Shown in pieces: positions 35,523 to 43,825 of a DNA stretch of 64,000 bases (within the stretch, counting starts at the first letter, position 1; every line of letters starts with the position of its first letter). Made by a program: the position numbers and the translations under genes. The stretch comes from BACL27 sp964203235 (lineage in GTDB: Bacteria; Actinomycetota; Acidimicrobiia; Acidimicrobiales; Ilumatobacteraceae): assembly GCA_964203235.1 (NCBI GenBank), contig CAXNLE010000002.1, positions 310,001-374,000 of the forward strand, read 5' to 3'. Below the pieces are notes generated by a model. That model was given only the letters and a program-made list of their open reading frames with translations, was not told the DNA's origin and searched no databases.

Positions 35523-37028
35523 GTGAAAAAGTTTGCGGCAACGACGCCAATTTATTACGTCAATGCTAAGCCACATCTGGGTCACGCATATACGACGATC
35601 ATCGCTGACGCTGTTTGCCGCTGGCACAAACTTTGTGGTGATGATGTACATCTATTAACTGGCACCGACGAGCATGGTTTAAAGATTCAGCAGTTCGCCG
35701 ATGCCGAAGGTATCTCGCCTAAAGAATTTGTCGACAAAATTGCGCCACTGTTTGCAGATGCGTGGGATCGCCTAGATATTGACATCAACGATTTTATTCG
35801 CACAACCGAAGAGCGCCACAAAATTGGCGTGCAAAAACTATTGCAAGCCTGCTACGACGCTGGCGACATTGAGGTTGACATTTATCGCGGTCATTATTGT
35901 GTTGCATGCGAGGCTTACTACACACCCGAAGAGCTTGAAAACGGCAAATGCAAAATCCATAACACTCAAGCCGAATACGTTGAAGAAGAAAACTATTTCT
36001 TTCGCTTGTCACGTTACGAAGAAAAACTTCTGAAGTGGTACGCAGACCACCCTGACGCAATCAAACCAGATCATCGCGTCAATGAAGTAACTGGTTTCAT
36101 TAAGCAAGGTCTCAGAGATTTTTCGGTGAGTCGTAAAACTTTGACATGGGGCATCAAGTTGCCATGGGATGACTCGCATGTTGCATATGTTTGGTTCGAC
36201 GCATTGGCGAATTACATCACTGCTCACGGATACGGAACCGACGAAAAACAGTTCGCTGCTAATTGGCCTGTCGACTATCACTTCATCGGCAAGGACATAA
36301 TTCGTTTTCACTGCGTTTACTGGCCCGCGATGTTGATGTCGGCTGGTTTAGAACCGCCAAAGGGTTGGGCAGTCGGCGGTTGGCTTCTGGTTGGTGGCGA
36401 AAAGATGTCGAAGACGACTGGCAATGTAGTGAACCCGCTTGATCTGATCGACGAAATCGGTGTTGACGGTTTTAGATATTACGTTTTGGCCGACACTAAC
36501 TACGGCAACGATGGCGACTTTTCTTATGAAGGATTGCTCTCGCGCTACAACTCAGATCTCGCGAACAATTTCGGCAATCTTGCCGCGCGTGTCGCAACTG
36601 TTGTCGAAAAGAAGTGCGGTGGCATCGGGCCTGTGCCGTCATTGACAAGCCAACTTGCAGAAATCGCTACTCAAAGCGTTGCCCAAACAATTGCGGAATG
36701 GAGCAATGTTCAACCTGGTCGTGCGCTTGATGCCACTTGGTCGCTCATTCGCGCGACGAATGCTTATCTCGAAACGAACGAACCGTGGAAGATGGAACCA
36801 GGTAAAGATCTTGACTTGGTAATGGGCGACGCGCTTGAAGCGTTGCGAATTGTGACAATTTTGGCAAGCCCAGCAATGCCGGCGACAACCCAAGATGTTT
36901 GGCAGCGCCTCGGAATGTCTGGCCAAGTTTCTGATCAACGAGTCGGCACTGATACACAATGGGGTCGCTACCCAGGTGGAACGACCGTGACGAAAGGCGA
37001 ACCGCTGTTTCCGCGCAAGAAATTGTGA
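35523..37028 (+). CDS. metG: Methionyl-tRNA synthetase
   Basis: A 501-aa class I synthetase charging tRNA-Met. It starts with GTG 35523 and has the HIGH-type motif H-L-G-H-A-Y-T-T near residue 19 and K-M-S-K-T near residue 300 within G-G-E-K-M-S-K-T-T-G-N-V. A zinc knuckle C-V-A-C-E-A-Y-Y-T and C-K-I-H lies near 128-147. There is no C-terminal EMAP-type tRNA-binding domain, giving the short form. It overlaps tatD by 4 nt (GTGA). Confidence 0.96.
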   Translation: MKKFAATTPIYYVNAKPHLGHAYTTIIADAVCRWHKLCGDDVHLLTGTDEHGLKIQQFADAEGISPKEFVDKIAPLFADAWDRLDIDINDFIRTTEERHKIGVQKLLQACYDAGDIEVDIYRGHYCVACEAYYTPEELENGKCKIHNTQAEYVEEENYFFRLSRYEEKLLKWYADHPDAIKPDHRVNEVTGFIKQGLRDFSVSRKTLTWGIKLPWDDSHVAYVWFDALANYITAHGYGTDEKQFAANWPVDYHFIGKDIIRFHCVYWPAMLMSAGLEPPKGWAVGGWLLVGGEKMSKTTGNVVNPLDLIDEIGVDGFRYYVLADTNYGNDGDFSYEGLLSRYNSDLANNFGNLAARVATVVEKKCGGIGPVPSLTSQLAEIATQSVAQTIAEWSNVQPGRALDATWSLIRATNAYLETNEPWKMEPGKDLDLVMGDALEALRIVTILASPAMPATTQDVWQRLGMSGQVSDQRVGTDTQWGRYPGGTTVTKGEPLFPRKKL

Positions 37029-37759
37029 CCGTGACAAATTCTCAAAACGAAATACCAGAGTGGGTTGACACACATTGTCATGTGACCTACGAAGATATTC
37101 CTGGTGGCGCAGACGCAGCACTTAACGCCGCCCGTGAAGTTGGCGTTAAACGGATGATCACCATCGGCACAGATGTGGCAACTTCGCGTGCCGCGATTGA
37201 TCTCGCGACAAAACACAAAGATGTGTGGGCCACGGTCGGCCTGCATCCGCATGATGCAAAACATGGTCTTGATGGCTTGCATGAGTTAATCACCCAGCCT
37301 CGAGTTGTCGCGATCGGCGAATGTGGTCTTGACTATTTTTACGATCATTCTGACCGTACCGTGCAACGCGAAATATTTGCCGAACAGATTGCTTTGGCAC
37401 ATAAACACAAACTCTCACTCGTGATTCACACTCGTGACGCGTGGGATGAAACATTTGAAATTCTTGATTCATGCGGTGTACCTGAGCGAACTATTTTTCA
37501 TTGCTTCACGGGTTCGCTGGTCGAAGCAAAGAAATGTCTGGATCGTGATGCATTTATTTCATTTTCTGGGATCGTTACATTTAAAAAAGCCGAAGAAATT
37601 CGTGACGCTGCGAAAATTTGCAGTGCTGACAAAATGCTGGTTGAAACCGATAGCCCGTTTCTTGCACCGGTGCCCCATCGCGGAGTCTCTAATCAGCCGG
37701 CATATCTTGTTGATGTCGGTGCGTGTTTAGCGCAAGTACGAAATGTTTCAATCAATTGA
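37025..37759 (+). CDS. tatD: TatD-family metal-dependent DNase, C-terminal frameshift
   Basis: A 244-aa TIM-barrel hydrolase. It has D-T-H-C-H-V near residue 12, V-G-L-H-P-H-D near 77, I-G-E-C-G-L-D-Y near 98, I-H-T-R-D-A near 135, H-C-F-T-G-S near 158 and E-T-D-S-P-F near 206. All metal ligands are present. The GTG at 37025 overlaps the metG stop. The frame ends early after R-N-V-S-I-N. In another frame the next bases encode S-I-E-I-A-N-Q-T-T-S-N-A-L-I-A-F-A-G-L, the expected C-terminal helix, up to TAG 37817, so a small indel near 37750 seems to have trimmed about 20 residues. Confidence 0.88.
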   Translation: MTVTNSQNEIPEWVDTHCHVTYEDIPGGADAALNAAREVGVKRMITIGTDVATSRAAIDLATKHKDVWATVGLHPHDAKHGLDGLHELITQPRVVAIGECGLDYFYDHSDRTVQREIFAEQIALAHKHKLSLVIHTRDAWDETFEILDSCGVPERTIFHCFTGSLVEAKKCLDRDAFISFSGIVTFKKAEEIRDAAKICSADKMLVETDSPFLAPVPHRGVSNQPAYLVDVGACLAQVRNVSIN

Positions 37760-37802
37760 AATCGCAAATCAAACAACCAGCAACGCGCTGATTGCTTTCG
37801 CG

Positions 37803-37818
37803 GGGCTACGTGCGTAGC
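37803..37818. other. Small hairpin after tatD
   Basis: Perfect GGCTAC-4-GTAGCC inverted repeat, with no following T-run; it overlaps the ancestral tatD stop. It may be a weak terminator or an mRNA end structure. Confidence 0.35.
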
Positions 37819-37862
37819 CTTGGATATCTGCGGAACTAATTCAGTAACAGGGAGAAATTAAA

Positions 37863-38378
37863 TTGTTACTTTCAACTTTTCAGCGCCGACGGATCGTCGT
37901 TTTGACAGTAATAACTATAATTTTATTTCCTATTTTGAGATCTTGTAGCGGAAACGATTCCTCTGAATCCTTGACTACAGCGACGACCATTGACCCTGCT
38001 TTTAACACGATTGCGCCAAGTTCAGGAGTTGTCTCAGATGAAGAGTCACCCGCTCCGATAATTCTCAGTGGCCCTGCGCCAATTGTTCAAGACGGCTCGG
38101 CACAAATCGCTTATCCAGCCACCGAAACAAGTGGATTGCAACTAATTGCATCTTTTAGCAACTTCGACAACGCCCCAGATGTCGTTTGTTTTATTCCATC
38201 AGCACCATTTGGAATTACGTTAACGATAAAAAATATCAACAACGGCAGAACAACAAATTGCACGAACGTTTACCGCGAAACAATGCCAGCAGGAGCGACA
38301 GCGTTGTTGCACACAAAAGTTTTTGAAAGGGTTTCAAATCTTGTTGATGCGCCGATTCCAGTGAACGTCTCCTGGTGA
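37863..38378 (+). CDS. Exported protein with degenerate RlpA-like double-psi barrel
   Basis: A 171-aa protein with a TTG start preceded by GGGAGA. The N-terminus has a basic segment and a hydrophobic helix (residues ~11-25) followed by R-S-C-S-G, then a low-complexity Thr/Ser/Pro linker. The C-terminal ~80 residues read as a diverged RlpA/DPBB domain: L-Q-L-I-A-S-F-S-N-F, L-T-I-K-N-I-N-N-G-R-T-T-N-C, then V-F-E-R-V and P-I-P-V-N-V-S-W. The catalytic-type D-R-G-P segment of RlpA transglycosylases is replaced by Y-R-E-T-M-P, so enzymatic activity is doubtful. Many actinobacteria have a peptidoglycan-active protein (RpfB or RlpA-like) between tatD and rsmA. Confidence 0.65.
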   Translation: MLLSTFQRRRIVVLTVITIILFPILRSCSGNDSSESLTTATTIDPAFNTIAPSSGVVSDEESPAPIILSGPAPIVQDGSAQIAYPATETSGLQLIASFSNFDNAPDVVCFIPSAPFGITLTIKNINNGRTTNCTNVYRETMPAGATALLHTKVFERVSNLVDAPIPVNVSW

Positions 38379-39217
38379 CATTCACACGAACTGAAGTTTC
38401 TGCGCTTTTAACCAAACATGGGCTGGCTCCACGGCGAGCATTCGGTCAAAACTTTGTAGTTGATTCCAACACAGTTCGAAAGATTGCTCGCCTTGCCGAT
38501 GTGCGAGCCGGAGACTTTGTACTTGAAATCGGCGCTGGCCTCGGTTCATTAACACTCGCACTTGCCGAAACTGGCGCACAGATTGTCGCCGTCGAAATAG
38601 ATAATGGATTAGTTGAAGTGCTGCGAGAAAATACCGCATCACTGCCAAATGTTGAGATAATCCACGGGGATGTAATGCAACTTGACTGGCAGCCGTTGCT
38701 CTCAAAGTCAAAACACTGGCATGTTGTGGCTAACTTGCCGTACAACTTGGCGACACCAATTGTCGCCGACATTTTAGATGGACTGTCGCAAGTGGATCAT
38801 CTACTAGTGATGGTGCAAAGTGAAGTTGCCGATCGATTAGTCGCCCAAGTTGGTAGCGATGCCTATGGCGCTGTGAGCGTCAAAATTAATTACTGGGCAA
38901 CATCCAAAATCGTCGGCGCGGTGTCTGCATCCGTTTTCTTTCCACAGCCGCGTGTTGAGTCGGCACTCGTGGATATTCGCCGAAGAAGCGAACCTGGGGT
39001 CACAGATGTTGAAGCAAGTGAACTATTCGCGCTCGTGCGCACGGGTTTCGCAAAGCGAAGAAAAATGTTGCGTCGTGCCCTGGCCGAAGTTGCGCTGCCA
39101 GCAGATTTTGAATCTGCAAGTGTGAACCCCGAATCTCGTGCAGAAGAACTTGACTTGGCGGCATGGGGGCGACTTTGCAAAGTAATAAAGAGTCGCGCGA
39201 CGGGCTCCGCACAATGA
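38375..39217 (+). CDS. rsmA: 16S rRNA (adenine-1518/1519-N6)-dimethyltransferase
   Basis: A 280-aa enzyme. It has F-G-Q-N-F-V-V-D near residue 22, the SAM-binding V-L-E-I-G-A-G-L-G-S-L-T near 49, the catalytic N-L-P-Y-N-L near 119, and F-F-P-Q-P-R-V-E-S near 188. It dimethylates two adenines in the helix 45 loop of 16S rRNA. Its GTG start overlaps the upstream stop (GTGA) and its stop overlaps the ispE start (ATGA). Confidence 0.96.
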   Translation: MTFTRTEVSALLTKHGLAPRRAFGQNFVVDSNTVRKIARLADVRAGDFVLEIGAGLGSLTLALAETGAQIVAVEIDNGLVEVLRENTASLPNVEIIHGDVMQLDWQPLLSKSKHWHVVANLPYNLATPIVADILDGLSQVDHLLVMVQSEVADRLVAQVGSDAYGAVSVKINYWATSKIVGAVSASVFFPQPRVESALVDIRRRSEPGVTDVEASELFALVRTGFAKRRKMLRRALAEVALPADFESASVNPESRAEELDLAAWGRLCKVIKSRATGSAQ

Positions 39218-39975
39218 GTTCACAAACTGTTTCGCTTATTGCACCAGCCAAACTCACGGTCTCATTAAAAATCACCGGCGTGCGTGCAGATGGATTTCAT
39301 CTAATTGACGCCGAAATGGTGACTCTCGATCTCGCCGACGAATTAGTTGTCGACCCTTCGCAAACTGGCCTCGAAATTACTGGCAAGTTCGCTGGCGATC
39401 TAAATGCAACCGACCAAGATCTGACAAACAATCTTGTCTCAAGAGCGCTGCTACTCGCTGGCCGAAAAGCCCATGTGAGAGTGACCAAGAATATTCCTGC
39501 AGGCGGTGGATTAGGTGGCGGCTCTGCAGATGCGGCGGCAATTCTGCGCTGGGCAGGATTCACTGATTTGGTCAGCGCAGTAAAACTTGGCGCCGATATT
39601 GCTTTTTGTATAGTTGGCGGTCGTGCAAGAGTTTTGGGAATCGGCGAAATTATTGAACCGCTGGAGAAATTGCATCGCGAAATAACTCTCGTGATCCCCC
39701 CGTTCGGTGTTTCAACGCCTGCGGTTTATAAGGCGTTTGACGAGCTCACAGATTTTGGCAAAATTCAGTTAAACAATTCTGGCGTTAACGATTTAGAACT
39801 TGCCGCGATAAAAGTTGAACCGCGTCTGGCGACATGGAAGCAGAGAATTTCACAAGCAGCAGGCGTCGAGCCAGTTCTCGCCGGAAGCGGATCGACATGG
39901 TGGCTTGACGGAAAATTTGAAAATCTCACGGGGCTTCTCGCAGACGCCACAGTCGTCTGCACGCAAACTAACTAG
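39214..39975 (+). CDS. ispE: 4-diphosphocytidyl-2-C-methyl-D-erythritol kinase
   Basis: A 253-aa GHMP kinase of the MEP isoprenoid pathway, phosphorylating CDP-ME. It starts L-I-A-P-A-K-L-T-V-S-L-K-I and has the ATP-binding P-A-G-G-G-L-G-G-G-S-A-D-A-A-A near residue 98 and A-G-S-G-S-T-W-W near 226. It is somewhat short (usual about 280-300). The frame is open further up to 39163, but ATG 39214 overlapping the rsmA stop gives a normal N-terminus. Confidence 0.94.
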   Translation: MSSQTVSLIAPAKLTVSLKITGVRADGFHLIDAEMVTLDLADELVVDPSQTGLEITGKFAGDLNATDQDLTNNLVSRALLLAGRKAHVRVTKNIPAGGGLGGGSADAAAILRWAGFTDLVSAVKLGADIAFCIVGGRARVLGIGEIIEPLEKLHREITLVIPPFGVSTPAVYKAFDELTDFGKIQLNNSGVNDLELAAIKVEPRLATWKQRISQAAGVEPVLAGSGSTWWLDGKFENLTGLLADATVVCTQTN

Positions 39976-40019
39976 TTATTTGTTGCGGTGATGCCGCGTA
40001 GAAACAGCGCGAAGCGGTT

Positions 40020-40112
40020 CTATTTATTGCGTTGATGCCGGGTACGGCGAAGCATCTTCTTGTGCTTCTTTTTGCGCATTCGTTTGCGACGGCGCTTGAC
40101 CAGTGATCCCAT
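40020..40112 (-). CDS. AURKAIP1/COX24-like 30-aa basic ribosome-associated protein
   Basis: A 30-residue protein starting M-G-S-L-V-K-R-R-R-K-R-M-R-K-K-K and ending R-T-R-H-Q-R-N-K, from ATG 40112 to TAG 40020. It matches the AURKAIP1/COX24-domain mini-proteins found throughout Actinobacteria, which are bound to the small ribosomal subunit in mycobacteria. It is far below usual gene-finder thresholds. It stands alone on the minus strand between ispE and tRNA-Gln. Confidence 0.88.
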   Translation of the reverse strand: MGSLVKRRRKRMRKKKHKKMLRRTRHQRNK

Positions 40113-40190
40113 GACTCGCAATACGATATCTGCTTAAGATGAGAATCGGCACATAAATTGGCTACCGTAGAGGCGTTAAGAAATACCCTT

Positions 40191-40261
40191 TCCGGGGTCG
40201 TTCAATGGCAGGACAACGGGTTTTGGTCCCGTATATAGGGGTTCGAGTCCTCTCCCCGGAA
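40191..40261 (+). tRNA. tRNA-Gln (anticodon TTG)
   Basis: Cloverleaf visible: acceptor TCCGGGG / CCCCGGA, anticodon arm ACGGG-TTTTGGT-CCCGT with anticodon TTG, and T-arm with GGTTCGAGTCC. The discriminator is A and CCA is not encoded. Confidence 0.95.
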
Positions 40262-40270
40262 CTCGAAGTG

Positions 40271-40300
40271 GCGTGAGAACTGGTCTCACGCTCGCAAACT
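40271..40300 (+). terminator. tRNA-Gln terminator hairpin
   Basis: Perfect 8-bp stem GCGTGAGA-5-TCTCACGC, 9 nt after the tRNA, followed by a weak T-tract (ACTTTTAAT). Confidence 0.7.
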
Positions 40301-40310
40301 TTTAATCGTG

Positions 40311-40316
40311 TATAAA
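40311..40316 (+). promoter_or_regulatory. -10 element for glmU
   Basis: TATAAA ends 6 nt before GTG 40323, suggesting a leaderless glmU transcript; no good -35 is visible. Confidence 0.45.
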
Positions 40317-40322
40317 AGAGTC

Positions 40323-41420
40323 GTGAGAATTTACGCCATCGTCCTCGCCGCAGGAGAAGGCACACGAATGCAGTCGACTCGACCGAAGCCATTGCACATG
40401 TTGTGTGGACGAGAGATGGTGATTCATGTAATACATGCACTACGTGAAATTGAAATCACTCAGACTGTTGTCGTGATTGGCCATGCTGCGAAACAAGTAT
40501 CACAAGTTGTCGCAACGCATGCACCGAAGTGGTCGAAGATTTCGTTTGCCGAACAGCAAGTTCAGCGCGGCACGGGTGACGCAACGATTGTTGGGTTAAG
40601 TGCGATTGATAAAAGTGTCGGCACACAAACCGAAATTGACGACACTTCGACAATTATTGTTATGCCTGGCGATACTCCACTGCTGCGAACTTCAACAATT
40701 TCTGATCTCGTGCGAGAACATCAACAATCAAATAATGCAGCAACATTGCTGACTGCGTTCGTTGATGAACCGACTGGCTATGGCAGAATTGTGCGGGCTA
40801 AAGATGATCGCGTTTTGCAAATCGTCGAAGAGCGCGACGCAACACCCGAGATTCGTGCAATTAACGAAATCAATACCGGCATTTTTGCTTTTCGTCGAGA
40901 TCTTCTCGGCCCAGCATTGCGAAGAATCTCAAACAAAAATTCGCAGTCTGAATATTACTTAACAGATGTTGTTGAAGTTCTTGCGAGCATGGGTCACCAT
41001 GTCGGTTCGCGCACTTCCCCAGCCAATGAAGTCGCTGGTGTAAACGACCGTTGGCAGTTGGCACTCGCCGAACGCGAGTTGCGAGCACGAACCAATAAGC
41101 AGTGGCTCGTTAACGGCGTGACAATGCTTGATCCGCGTCAAACATTTATTGATGTAACTGTGCAGATTGGCAAAGACGTGACATTGTTGCCGGGCACTAT
41201 TTTGCAAGGCGCAACTGTGATTGGCGATAACTGCGAAATCGGGCCAAATACGCGCTTAATTGACACGGTTGTTGGCTCGGGCTCACACGTTGAATCAACA
41301 GTTGCACGAAATTCGACGATCGGTAAAAATGCCCAAGTTGGACCGTTCGCAAACCTTGAACCCGGAAGTTCGGTCGTTGACAACGCAATCACCAGTTCGT
41401 TCTATGATGGTCAGCAATGA
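40323..41420 (+). CDS. glmU: GlmU-type UDP-GlcNAc pyrophosphorylase, truncated acetyltransferase domain
   Basis: A 365-aa protein; normal GlmU is about 450-495 aa. The uridyltransferase domain is complete: L-A-A-G-E-G-T-R-M near residue 8, R-P-K-P-L-H near 20, Q-R-G-T-G-D-A near 83, M-P-G-D-T-P-L near 115, and N-E-I-N-T-G-I-F near 184. The left-handed beta-helix begins (V-T-L-L-P-G-T-I-L, I-G-D-N-C-E-I-G-P, V-G-P-F-A-N-L-E-P-G) but the protein stops at F-Y-D-G-Q-Q. That is before the segment that in Escherichia coli carries the acetyltransferase histidine 363 and the acetyl-CoA site. It overlaps prs by 4 nt, so the end is not a sequencing break at the operon junction. GTG 40323 is preferred over GTG 40308. 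Confidence 0.9.
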   Translation: MRIYAIVLAAGEGTRMQSTRPKPLHMLCGREMVIHVIHALREIEITQTVVVIGHAAKQVSQVVATHAPKWSKISFAEQQVQRGTGDATIVGLSAIDKSVGTQTEIDDTSTIIVMPGDTPLLRTSTISDLVREHQQSNNAATLLTAFVDEPTGYGRIVRAKDDRVLQIVEERDATPEIRAINEINTGIFAFRRDLLGPALRRISNKNSQSEYYLTDVVEVLASMGHHVGSRTSPANEVAGVNDRWQLALAERELRARTNKQWLVNGVTMLDPRQTFIDVTVQIGKDVTLLPGTILQGATVIGDNCEIGPNTRLIDTVVGSGSHVESTVARNSTIGKNAQVGPFANLEPGSSVVDNAITSSFYDGQQ

Positions 41421-42439
41421 CTCGACCGAATGAAGTTAATAAGACAATAGACAAAGTCACGACGAAGCGAATGGCGCTTTATTCGGGTCGAACTCACCCA
41501 GCGTTGGCAGAAGAAGTTGCTCAACATTTAAATGTGCAACTCGGCGAAGCGAACATCGTCGAGTTTGCCAACGGAGAACTTCGACCACGATTTGGTGAAA
41601 GCATTCGTGGTGGAGACGTGTTTATTATGCAAACACATTGCGGTTTTAACGGTCGCAGCATTAACGATTCGATCATGGAGCAACTAATCATGATCGACAC
41701 CGCATATCGCGCATCCGCGAAACGCGTCACCGCGGTTTGTCCGTTTTACGGATACGCGCGACAAGATCGCAAGGCTGAGGGTCGAGAACCAATTACTGCG
41801 CGAATGATCGCCGACATGTTCAAAGCTGCTGGCTCAAAGCGAATGGTTTCAATTGATTTACACAGCGGACAAATTCAAGGATTTTTCGAAGGACCCGTTG
41901 ATCACTTAACAGCGATACCTGTTCTTGAAGAATACGTTAGAAAAAATGCCAAAGAAGGACTTGTAATTGTTTCCCCTGATGCAGGTCGAGTAAAAGTTGC
42001 TGAACGATTCGCGCAACATTTAACTGACATGAGCGCAGATGTTGCATTCGTTAATAAGCGTCGTCCAAAGAACACAGCTAATGTCGCTGAAGCTAAAGAA
42101 GTGATTGGTGATGTTGAGGGCAGACTTTGCATTTTGGCTGACGACATGATTGATACAGGCGGAACAATTTGCAGCGCAGCCGATCTGCTTTATGCCCGCG
42201 GCGCAAAAGAAGTTTGGGCAATGGCAACCCATGGTGTGCTGTCTGGCCCGGCGATTGAGCGACTAGATAAATCTCGAATTAGCCGCGTCATCTTGACAAA
42301 TACTTTGCCGCTTGCCCCCGAAAAACGAATCGCCAAAATAGAGATCCTTTCTGTCGCAAAAATTCTTGCCGATGCACTATCCGCCGTATTTGAAGACACC
42401 AGCGTCAGCGAGTTATTCGGGGGCGAAAACCAGTCGTAG
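41417..42439 (+). CDS. prs: Ribose-phosphate pyrophosphokinase
   Basis: A 340-aa enzyme making PRPP from ribose-5-phosphate and ATP. It has F-A-N-G-E-L-R-P-R-F near residue 51, D-L-H-S-G-Q-I-Q-G-F-F near 144, V-S-P-D-A-G-R-V near 183, and the PRPP loop D-D-M-I-D-T-G-G-T near 240. An N-terminal extension of about 17 residues precedes the usual start; an internal ATG at 41471 is an alternative. It is directly coupled to glmU, the common actinobacterial arrangement. Confidence 0.95.
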   Translation: MTRPNEVNKTIDKVTTKRMALYSGRTHPALAEEVAQHLNVQLGEANIVEFANGELRPRFGESIRGGDVFIMQTHCGFNGRSINDSIMEQLIMIDTAYRASAKRVTAVCPFYGYARQDRKAEGREPITARMIADMFKAAGSKRMVSIDLHSGQIQGFFEGPVDHLTAIPVLEEYVRKNAKEGLVIVSPDAGRVKVAERFAQHLTDMSADVAFVNKRRPKNTANVAEAKEVIGDVEGRLCILADDMIDTGGTICSAADLLYARGAKEVWAMATHGVLSGPAIERLDKSRISRVILTNTLPLAPEKRIAKIEILSVAKILADALSAVFEDTSVSELFGGENQS

Positions 42440-42524
42440 ATTCTGGTGTGGCAAGTTCAAGCGCTCGCCCATAGACTAAAAAGCCGTCAATCAGTTGACG
42501 TCTTATTCGACTTTCGGAGTTCTC

Positions 42525-43181
42525 ATGGCTACTATCCTTCAAACCAAAATCGGTCGCAAAATTGGCAGTGCCGAATCTCGTCGCCTCGTCGCAACAGATC
42601 ACATTCCAGGTGTCATTTATGGTCACGGCATGGTGCCAGTGAAAATCACTGTTGAACGACGCGACTTGCGCGTAGCACTTGCTGGTCCAGCTGGCGTAAA
42701 CACAATTCTTGAACTTCAAGTTGGCGACACAAAATATCCTGCGATCGTAAAAGAACTTCAGCGTGACCCAGTAAAGCGCGTGGTGCGACACATTGATTTC
42801 ATGCAAATTTCGCTCACCGAGTTAATCACGATGGATATTCCGGTTCACCTCACTGGTATCGCCAAGGCCGTTCTCTCAGAAGGTGGATTAGTCGACGCGA
42901 CGGTGAACACAATTCAGGTTCGCGCAACTGCTTCGAATATTCCAAACGAAATTTTGATCGACGTAACAGCAATGGGAATGCAAGATGTAATTCGCTTGTC
43001 AGACGTTGTGTTACCAAATGGCGTCAGCGCGGTTGGCGATCCTGATCTTGTTGTTGTAACAGTGCTCGAAACTAAGATTGAAGAGGCTGCACCAGTTGTT
43101 GCCGCTGCAGCCGAAGGTGCCGCCACTGCAACTCCAGATGCGGGCGCTGCTCCAGCAGGCGACGCCAAACCGTCGGCCTAA
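42525..43181 (+). CDS. rplY: 50S ribosomal protein L25/general stress protein Ctc
   Basis: A 218-aa two-domain (TL5/Ctc-type) L25, which binds 5S rRNA. The N-terminal domain has G-V-I-Y-G-H-G near residue 28. The C-terminal domain contains H-I-D-F-M-Q-I near 88 and I-P-V-H-L-T-G near 105. An Ala-rich tail follows. ATG 42525 with CGGAG upstream is used instead of an earlier GTG/TTG at 42495. It follows prs and precedes pth, a standard order. Confidence 0.94.
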   Translation: MATILQTKIGRKIGSAESRRLVATDHIPGVIYGHGMVPVKITVERRDLRVALAGPAGVNTILELQVGDTKYPAIVKELQRDPVKRVVRHIDFMQISLTELITMDIPVHLTGIAKAVLSEGGLVDATVNTIQVRATASNIPNEILIDVTAMGMQDVIRLSDVVLPNGVSAVGDPDLVVVTVLETKIEEAAPVVAAAAEGAATATPDAGAAPAGDAKPSA

Positions 43182-43187
43182 AACTAA

Positions 43188-43814
43188 ATGAGGCTGTTCG
43201 GTCGCACCACGCGGCCCGAGCATCTTGAGCGTCGCGGCACACCTTTCGACGCATTAGTAATCGGATTAGGAAACCCTGGTTCTAAATACTCGCGCACTCG
43301 TCACAATGTTGGTTTCGAAACAATAGAACTTCTCGCAACGCGCATTGGCGTTGCACTAAAGGCAAGTCGCGACAGAGCGTTAACTGCCGAAGTCAACGCA
43401 TCGGGTAAGCATTTTCTAATCGCCACGCCAACTACTTTTATGAACGAGTCTGGAAACGCAGTCGGGCCACTGGCGCGACGATTCTCGATTACTGATCCAC
43501 TCAAAATTATTATTGTGCATGATGAACTCGATCTTGAACCTGGAGTTGTAAAAATTAAATCTGGGGGCGGGCTTGCCGGGCACAACGGATTGCAATCAAT
43601 CAAGCAGCATTTAAAAACACAAGATTTCATTCGAGTACGAATTGGAGTCGGCAAGCCTGCTTCAAAAGAGGCTGGTGCTGATCATGTGTTGTCAAAGATT
43701 CCTACGCGTGAGCGTGAACTGCTCGACATTTCGGTGCAAATTGCTGCTGATGCTGTGCAACTAATTATTGCCGAAGGTCTTGATGCCGCAATGCGCAACA
43801 TCAATGCCCGCTAG
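43188..43814 (+). CDS. pth: Peptidyl-tRNA hydrolase
   Basis: A 208-aa enzyme releasing peptides from prematurely dropped peptidyl-tRNA. It has G-L-G-N-P-G-S-K-Y near residue 26, R-H-N-V-G-F with the catalytic histidine near 39, P-T-T-F-M-N-E-S-G near 80, and H-D-E-L-D-L near 108, G-G-G-L-A-G-H-N-G-L near 125. It has a 25-residue N-terminal extension (F-G-R-T-T-R-P-E-H-L-E-R) compared with Escherichia coli. It lies 6 nt after rplY. Confidence 0.95.
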   Translation: MRLFGRTTRPEHLERRGTPFDALVIGLGNPGSKYSRTRHNVGFETIELLATRIGVALKASRDRALTAEVNASGKHFLIATPTTFMNESGNAVGPLARRFSITDPLKIIIVHDELDLEPGVVKIKSGGGLAGHNGLQSIKQHLKTQDFIRVRIGVGKPASKEAGADHVLSKIPTRERELLDISVQIAADAVQLIIAEGLDAAMRNINAR

Positions 43815-43825
43815 GGCATCGTGCG

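Noticed and set aside
36959..37024. Longer TatD start within metG
   Set aside because: The GTG at 37025 overlapping the metG stop gives the normal N-terminus; the upstream part is a shadow of metG.
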